Source: Burkholderiales bacterium (GTDB lineage Bacteria; Pseudomonadota; Gammaproteobacteria; Burkholderiales; Burkholderiaceae_E). Taken from it: a stretch of DNA of 6,375 nt. The position numbers were made by a program, and so were the translations under genes. The first letter of the stretch is position 1. The number at the start of each line of letters is the position of its first letter. The stretch is from NCBI GenBank assembly GCA_020348765.1, contig CP070753.1, positions 1,789,508-1,795,882 of the forward strand, written 5' to 3'. Positions 5,839 to 6,375 of this stretch are shown one piece after another. The notes under the pieces were generated by a model. The model saw nothing but the letters and a program-made list of their open reading frames with translations. It was not told the origin of the DNA and did no database searches.

Positions 5839-6087
5839 ATGAGACTCCAGCTGGCCCGCTGGGGCAACAGCCTCGCTTTGAGGATTCCGGCCGAGTACGT
5901 GCGCGCGGCGGGGCTGCGTGAGGGCGATCTTGTCGACGCGGACCTGACCCCGACCGGAGAAATCCTCATCAGGCCCGGGAAGTGTTTCGACAAGCGCGCC
6001 TTCGTCGAACGTGCCCGCAAGCTGCGGGCACGCATGCCGCTGACCGCGCCGGTCGTCCAGACGATGCGGGACGATAGCCGGTTCTGA
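5839..6087 (+). CDS. vapB: VapB-type antitoxin, AbrB/MazE fold
   Basis: This 82-residue antitoxin should bind and block the VapC RNase encoded next and repress the operon. The N-terminal SpoVT/AbrB swapped-hairpin domain (about 1-46) shows ARWGNSLALRIP (6-17) and GLREGDLVDADL (25-36), the classic signature of MazE/VapB-type antitoxins. The basic middle segment (51-66, KRAFVERARKLRARM from 52) and the C-terminal tail ending MRDDSRF would wrap the toxin. The ATG at 5839 has a weak GAAG 5 bases upstream and lies just after the operator. Its stop overlaps the toxin start by one base (TGATG), the usual coupling for such pairs. The length is normal. Confidence 0.92.
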   Translation: MRLQLARWGNSLALRIPAEYVRAAGLREGDLVDADLTPTGEILIRPGKCFDKRAFVERARKLRARMPLTAPVVQTMRDDSRF

Positions 6088-6375
6088 TGATCTATCTGGA
6101 CACGAGCGTCGTGGTTCCGCTGCTGATCGCGGAACCGGCTTCCGAACAGGTCGCGTCCTGGTTCGACGCAACGAGCGAAGTGATGAGCGGATCGGACTGG
6201 CTCGTGACCGAGTTCGCGAGCGCACTGGCGATCAAGGCTCGACTCGGAGCCATTCCGCGGTCGGCGCTGCGTGAGATCGGAAAGGCGTTCGATTCACTCA
6301 CGGGCCAGGGCCTGCGCATGTTATCGATCGACCGCGACGCATTCCGTCACGCGGCAGACCTGATCGAACAGGCCG
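6087..6375 (+). CDS. vapC: VapC-type PIN-domain toxin (5' part, C-terminus off the right edge)
   Basis: The first 96 residues of a PIN-domain endoribonuclease are visible, the toxin of the pair. VapC toxins cut tRNA or rRNA with a magnesium site made of three or four acidic residues. The first, Asp5 in MIYLDTSVVVPLL, and the second, Glu42 in LVTEFASALAIKARLG, are present. The distal aspartate usually found near residue 90-100 in an L-x-x-x-D-A-x-H-L-A-type stretch is expected beyond the window and cannot be checked. LSIDRDAFRHAADL (79-92) fits the helix and strand that precede it. The start is ATG 6087, sharing one base with the antitoxin stop. Whether the toxin is intact is unknown. Confidence 0.92.
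   Translation, partial: MIYLDTSVVVPLLIAEPASEQVASWFDATSEVMSGSDWLVTEFASALAIKARLGAIPRSALREIGKAFDSLTGQGLRMLSIDRDAFRHAADLIEQA

Noticed and set aside
5433..6225. Minus-strand frames across the tRNA, octamer array and antitoxin, with a repeated WPIGRLAD-like peptide
   Set aside because: They run through a tRNA and through the antitoxin gene. The peptide repeat only translates the octamer array.

Overview
The window reads as chromosomal DNA from a GC-rich gammaproteobacterium. The pseudopilin set, the thyA-folA pair and the codon choice (third positions mostly G or C) fit groups such as the Xanthomonadales or Chromatiales, but no genus can be fixed from the sequence. Three blocks are visible.

Block 1 (1-3596) is part of a type II secretion system (T2SS). 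On the minus strand runs a tightly coupled pseudopilin operon in the order gspG (2133-2612), gspH (1658-2161), gspI (1167-1661), gspJ (481-1170) and gspK (1-478, cut by the left edge). Genes overlap by 29 or 4 bases or are 2 bases apart. GspG is the major pseudopilin that builds the periplasmic pseudopilus, and H-I-J-K are the minor pseudopilins that form its tip. Divergently on the plus strand is a short gspC-like gene (2865-3596) for the inner-membrane protein that connects the platform to the outer-membrane secretin. The 252-base divergent spacer carries two different tandem repeat arrays (3 x 19 bp at 2627-2683 and 4 x 23 bp at 2718-2809) around an extended -10 promoter candidate for gspG. 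No gspD, E, F, L or M lies in the window.

Block 2 (3646-5398) follows gspC on the same strand: an unrecognised 132-residue protein, then thyA and folA. ThyA makes dTMP from dUMP and turns methylenetetrahydrofolate into dihydrofolate. FolA reduces that dihydrofolate back to tetrahydrofolate, so the last two genes form a functional cycle. All the active-site residues I checked are present in both.

Block 3 (5399-6375) starts with a hairpin after folA, then a complete tRNA-Arg(CCT) with encoded CCA (5586-5661), a 12-bp perfect palindrome, five perfect copies of an octamer (5711-5750), and a toxin-antitoxin pair: an AbrB/MazE-fold VapB-type antitoxin (5839-6087) and a PIN-domain VapC toxin (from 6087, cut by the right edge). 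An inverted-repeat operator (5803-5824) lies just upstream of the antitoxin. The layout suggests a small accessory islet beside a tRNA gene, but its far boundary is not in view.

Most of the window is conventional. The parts least explained by known gene families are the two repeat arrays between gspG and gspC, the octamer array upstream of vapBC, and the orphan gene before thyA. I do not see evidence for a wholly new system.
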